From JBKHYJ01 sp046565505 (lineage in GTDB: Bacteria; Acidobacteriota; Blastocatellia; UBA7656), in assembly GCA_046565505.1 (NCBI GenBank), contig JBKHYJ010000015.1:124001-188000 (forward strand): DNA of 64,000 nucleotides, given 5' to 3'. Position numbers and translations under genes: made by a program. The notes beneath the pieces were generated by a model that worked only from the letters and a program-made list of their open reading frames with translations, had not been told where the DNA came from and made no database searches. Positions 60,992-64,000 of the stretch are shown in pieces; position 1 is the first letter of the stretch, and the number at the start of each line of letters is the position of its first letter.

Positions 60992-61516
60992 ATGTCGAAA
61001 ACACTTTCAGAACGCCCTGCCCCCACGGAGCATGCTCCGTACTATGGCAAATACATAGACCTTGTTCCCGACGGCGATATCGTCGCCACCCTGGGCCGCC
61101 AGCTCGACGACGCCCTAGCTCTGTTCGGGAGCATTTCGGAATCTCAGGCCGATTCGCGCTACGCGCCCGGCAAGTGGAGCATCAAGGAATTGATAGGGCA
61201 CATCATGGATGCGGAGCGTATTTTCGGGTACAGGGCGCTCCGCTTCGCGCGCAATGACCAGACGCCCCTCCCAGGCTTCGAGCAGGATGACTATGTGAAG
61301 TATGGCGGCTTCGGCGAGCAGCGCTTGAGCGACCTGGTGAGCGAATACGAGCACGTCAGGCGGGCGAATATACACCTGTTTCGCGGCCTCAGTGATGAGG
61401 CTTGGGGCAGGCGCGGCACGTCGAGCGGCAACGAGCTGAGCGTGAGGGCCTTGGCCTACATCATAGCCGGCCATGAGTTGCACCACATGGGGATCATCCG
61501 TACGAAGTATCTGTAG
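60992..61516 (+). CDS. DinB/YfiT-family putative metal-dependent protein
   Basis: A 174-residue four-helix-bundle protein of the DinB superfamily. The metal triad is His70 (KELIGHIMDAE) with His161 and His165 in GHELHHMGII. Many members are nickel- or zinc-binding thiol transferases (bacillithiol, mycothiol or other thiol dependent) or of unknown role. AAGGAG precedes the ATG at good spacing. It is followed closely by a DUF4126 gene on the same strand, 31 bases after its stop. Confidence 0.9.
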   Translation: MSKTLSERPAPTEHAPYYGKYIDLVPDGDIVATLGRQLDDALALFGSISESQADSRYAPGKWSIKELIGHIMDAERIFGYRALRFARNDQTPLPGFEQDDYVKYGGFGEQRLSDLVSEYEHVRRANIHLFRGLSDEAWGRRGTSSGNELSVRALAYIIAGHELHHMGIIRTKYL

Positions 61517-61547
61517 CCTTTTCGAGCGGCAAAGGGGGAGTGAATCA

Positions 61548-62042
61548 ATGTCATCATCCGACGCGAAAGCAATCACCAAAGCTATCGCCATGGGCGCGAT
61601 CGCCGGGATGCGGAGTATGGCCGCCCCGGCGATCGTCAGCAATCATTTCTCACACCATCAGTCGAAAGGTATTGCACGAACGCCTTTCAGAATATTGGGC
61701 GCGCCGAAAACCGCGACCGCGCTGAAGGCGCTCGCCCTCGGGGAGATGGTGGCCGACAAGCTGCCGGTAGTGCCCGACAGGATAGCGCCCGCGTCGCTCG
61801 TGGCGCGCGCGGTGTCGGGCGCTCTGTGCGGCGCGGCCGTGTGCGCGGCGGCGCGGAAGCGGGTCGATTTGGGAGGGCTTGCCGGGGGCCTGGCGGCGAT
61901 AGGGTCTGCGTATGCCTTCTACTACCTGCGGCGCGCGGCCGGCGAAGAATCCGGCGCGCCCGATGCGTTGCTCGGTCTTACAGAGGACGCGATTGTAGTT
62001 TGCTGCGGGCTGAATATTTTGGGCGATGGCGGGCCCGCTTGA
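61548..62042 (+). CDS. DUF4126-family membrane protein
   Basis: A 164-residue integral membrane protein with Gly/Ala-rich helices (AMGAIAGMRSMAAPAI, ARAVSGALCGAAVCAAARK, LAGGLAAIGSAYAFYYLRR). It matches the DUF4126 layout, including G-RSMAAPA near the N-terminus. Its role is unknown. GGGGGAG 8 bases before the ATG at 61548 sets the start. Probably in one operon with the DinB-family gene, and the xylulokinase gene follows 41 bases after its stop. Confidence 0.8.
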   Translation: MSSSDAKAITKAIAMGAIAGMRSMAAPAIVSNHFSHHQSKGIARTPFRILGAPKTATALKALALGEMVADKLPVVPDRIAPASLVARAVSGALCGAAVCAAARKRVDLGGLAGGLAAIGSAYAFYYLRRAAGEESGAPDALLGLTEDAIVVCCGLNILGDGGPA

Positions 62043-62083
62043 CCGGCCATCATGCGGGGTGACGCGCGGCGTTGGAGTTCGGC

Positions 62084-63586
62084 ATGAGCTTGTTACTGGG
62101 GATTGACGTTTCGACGACAGGGGCGAAGTCTCTAATAATAGACGGCGACGGTGAAGTGTTGGCCGCCGCGACCACGCCGCTCAACGTCTCCGCGCCTCGC
62201 CCGCTGTGGTCGGAGCAGGACCCTGAGAGCTGGTGGCGAGCCGTCGTCAGCAGCATTCGCCGGGCGCTCGCCCAGGCGTCTAAACACGGCGGGCGTGTCG
62301 CGGCCATTGGGCTGACGGGGCAAATGCACGGCCTGGTCCTGCTCGACGAACACGAGGCCGTCTTGCGGCCGGCCATTCTTTGGAACGACCAGCGGTGCGG
62401 CGCCGAATGCGATGACATTCGCGCGTTATTCGGCATAGAGAGGCTCGTGGAGGTTACAGGCAACGACGCCCTGACCGGGTTCACCGCCCCGAAGATTCTG
62501 TGGGTGCAAAAAAACGAGCCGGAAATCTACGCGCGGGTTCGCCACATCCTGCTGCCGAAGGATTACATACGCCTCAAGCTGACAGGGGCGATGGCGATGG
62601 ACAAGGCGGATGGCTCGGGCACCATGCTGTTCGACTTGAAGGCGCGTGACTGGTCGTCGGAGGTCTTGAGGGCGCTCAACATTTCCCGCGATTGGCTGCC
62701 TCGGACCTACGAGGGCCCCGAGGTCACAGGAGAAGTGAGCGGCGAAGCGGCCGCGGCCACGGGGTTGAGCGCGGGGACTCCGGTAGTAGCCGGCGGCGGT
62801 GACCAGGCCGCTCAGGCCACGGGCGTCGGCGCGGTCCGCTCAGGCGTTGTCGCCCTCACGCTCGGGACATCCGGCGTCGTCTTCGCCGCGACCGAATCGC
62901 CGCTCGTTGATCCGCGAGGCCGGCTGCACTCGTTTTGCCATTCCGTGCCGGGCCGTTGGCACTTGATGTGTGTGATGCTGAGCGCGGCCGGAAGCCTCCA
63001 ATGGTATCGCGACTCGCTCGCCCCGCGGACGAGCTTTGAAGACCTGATGGCGGAAGCCGAAGGCGCCCCGGCGGGGAGCCAGGGGCTTCTTTTTCTCCCT
63101 TACCTGACGGGCGAGCGGACGCCTTACGCGGACCCGCTGGCGCGCGCCGCTATGGTCGGGCTGACCGCGCGGCACGGGCGCGCCCACATGACGCGGGCCG
63201 TGCTCGAAGGCGTCGCCTTCGGGTTGAGGGACAGCTTTGAATTGATTAAGGGCGCGGGGCTCGGAGCGCTCGGGCAGGTCCGCGTATCGGGGGGAGGCGC
63301 GAGGAGCCTTTTGTGGCGACAGATTCTTGCTGACGTTCTGGGCGTAGAGCTTGTCTCCGTCAACACCACGGAAGGCGCCGCTTATGGGGCGGCGCTGCTC
63401 GCGGGAGTCGGCAACAAGACATGGCCCGACGTGGACACGGCTTGCTTGAACAACGTGAGGACCCGGGACCCTGTCTCACCGCGCGAGAAAACAATGGCCG
63501 TCTACGAAGAGCTTTACCCGCACTACCGAAATCTCTACGCTTCCTTAAAGCCCACCTTCGATGGCCTGTCCGAACTCGACGTGTGA
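62084..63586 (+). CDS. xylB: Xylulokinase (FGGY carbohydrate kinase)
   Basis: A 500-residue FGGY-family kinase. The N-terminal phosphate-binding motif is LLGIDVSTTGAKSLIID, followed by GLTGQMHGLVLLD and ILWNDQR, then GGGDQAAQATGVGAV and LTLGTSGVVFA in the second domain, and SGGGARSLLWRQILADVLG at the C-terminal ATP site. The MHGLV and WNDQR segments favour xylulokinase, which makes xylulose 5-phosphate from xylulose. The ATG at 62084 has GGAG 8 bases upstream; a TTG at 62072 is in frame. No xylose isomerase or transporter is adjacent. Confidence 0.92.
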   Translation: MSLLLGIDVSTTGAKSLIIDGDGEVLAAATTPLNVSAPRPLWSEQDPESWWRAVVSSIRRALAQASKHGGRVAAIGLTGQMHGLVLLDEHEAVLRPAILWNDQRCGAECDDIRALFGIERLVEVTGNDALTGFTAPKILWVQKNEPEIYARVRHILLPKDYIRLKLTGAMAMDKADGSGTMLFDLKARDWSSEVLRALNISRDWLPRTYEGPEVTGEVSGEAAAATGLSAGTPVVAGGGDQAAQATGVGAVRSGVVALTLGTSGVVFAATESPLVDPRGRLHSFCHSVPGRWHLMCVMLSAAGSLQWYRDSLAPRTSFEDLMAEAEGAPAGSQGLLFLPYLTGERTPYADPLARAAMVGLTARHGRAHMTRAVLEGVAFGLRDSFELIKGAGLGALGQVRVSGGGARSLLWRQILADVLGVELVSVNTTEGAAYGAALLAGVGNKTWPDVDTACLNNVRTRDPVSPREKTMAVYEELYPHYRNLYASLKPTFDGLSELDV

Positions 63587-63648
63587 CGGCCTGCGAACCA
63601 TATGCCTGTTGCGTGAGCGGGTCCGGTATACGCTTCGCCAGATCGCCC

Positions 63649-64000
63649 TCATCGCGAAGAGGCCAGGAAGCGGTTGAGCTCCTCGACGCTTGCGGACAGC
63701 CGGCCGCTTGCCGACTTATCCCCGCTCATTCGGACGATGGCGCAAATGCGCCTGTTGATTTCGTCGCCGAGGCTGTTGTCGAAAGGGGCGATAACCACCC
63801 CGACTTGTAGCGGGCGCGGGCCTGCGCCCAGGGTGCCGCGCAATTGCGGCGGCACGTCCATGCTCAAGAAGAACAATTCGCACCCGCTGCCCATCTCCGC
63901 CTGGGCGTAAAGAGATTGTGTTTGCTCCGTACGCTCGCCGGGGGCGGGCGGGGTCTTGCGCGCCGTGTCCTGGGTTGACTGCGCCAGTTGCCCTAGCTGG
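63649..64000 (-). CDS. Partial unknown protein, 3' end only
   Basis: The minus-strand frame is open from the window edge at 64000 to a TGA at 63649-63651, giving about 116 C-terminal residues; an internal ATG at 63894 need not be the start. The visible part has a Thr/Pro/Gln-rich stretch (QSTQDTARKTPPAPGERTEQ), then a compact domain with CELFFLSMDVPPQLRG and VVIAPFDNSLGDEINRRI. No family was recognised. It converges with the xylulokinase gene. Confidence 0.55.
   Translation of the reverse strand, partial: QLGQLAQSTQDTARKTPPAPGERTEQTQSLYAQAEMGSGCELFFLSMDVPPQLRGTLGAGPRPLQVGVVIAPFDNSLGDEINRRICAIVRMSGDKSASGRLSASVEELNRFLASSR

Noticed and set aside
1..64000. tRNA, rRNA, CRISPR array, insertion sequence or phage genes
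   Set aside because: No tRNA T-loop or cloverleaf, no rRNA-like stretch, no regularly spaced repeats and no transposase or integrase were recognised on reading both strands; short or divergent examples could be missed.

Overview
The window looks like a chromosomal stretch from a GC-rich member of the Acidobacteriota. This is inferred from gene content: a VWFA-related protein of the type named after Acidobacteria, two large Oar-like TonB-dependent receptors with an N-terminal carboxypeptidase-regulatory domain, and eight PQQ-like beta-propeller proteins. No rRNA, tRNA, CRISPR array, insertion sequence or phage gene was recognised. Genes lie in short operons on both strands, often with strong Shine-Dalgarno (SD) sequences and GC-rich hairpins between convergent genes.

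Region 1 (1-9 kb) holds a FliA/WhiG-type sigma factor, two receiver-only response regulators and a HAMP histidine kinase. The last two units diverge from a pair of back-to-back sigma-28-type promoters, one of which matches the consensus exactly. A VWA protein, a methyltransferase-like protein, a half-size DMT transporter and a PQQ-like propeller with EF-hands follow. Region 2 (9-17.5 kb) has a TonB receptor, a DUF3311/sodium-solute symporter pair, an MFS transporter and a run of very small genes (lipoprotein, zinc ribbon, unknowns).

Region 3 (17.6-31 kb) is dominated by PQQ-like beta-propellers: three on the minus strand with an iron-type alcohol dehydrogenase, and four in a row on the plus strand beginning after an ankyrin-repeat protein. 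Two of those four are tandem paralogues and the last is membrane-anchored. Region 4 (31-38 kb) has a second TonB receptor, then nonribosomal-peptide helper genes (MbtH-like, Sfp-type phosphopantetheinyl transferase, S51-type peptidase, type II thioesterase) but no synthetase. A SbnB-like gene at 59.6 kb, for a diaminopropionate building block, may belong to the same dispersed pathway.

Region 5 (38-51 kb) is mixed: htpG followed by several strong hairpins, two alpha/beta hydrolases, small lower-GC genes with tandem intrinsic terminators, an SDR/MDR/enoyl-CoA hydratase operon, a saccharopine-dehydrogenase-like protein and a Tat-exported amidase. A gene-poor 960-base interval follows.

Region 6 (51.5-59.4 kb) is the most coherent system. 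It is an Alternative Complex III-like operon: pentahaem cytochrome, molybdopterin-type subunit, separate four-cluster iron-sulfur subunit, NrfD-type membrane subunit, DUF3341 subunit and monohaem cytochrome c. It is followed by a predicted outer-membrane protein with one N-terminal haem site fused to a beta-barrel, the architecture of Cyc2 iron oxidases. Together they suggest an electron path between the outside of the cell and the membrane quinone pool. The window ends with the SbnB-like gene, a DinB-family protein, a DUF4126 protein, a xylulokinase and the 3' part of an unidentified minus-strand gene.
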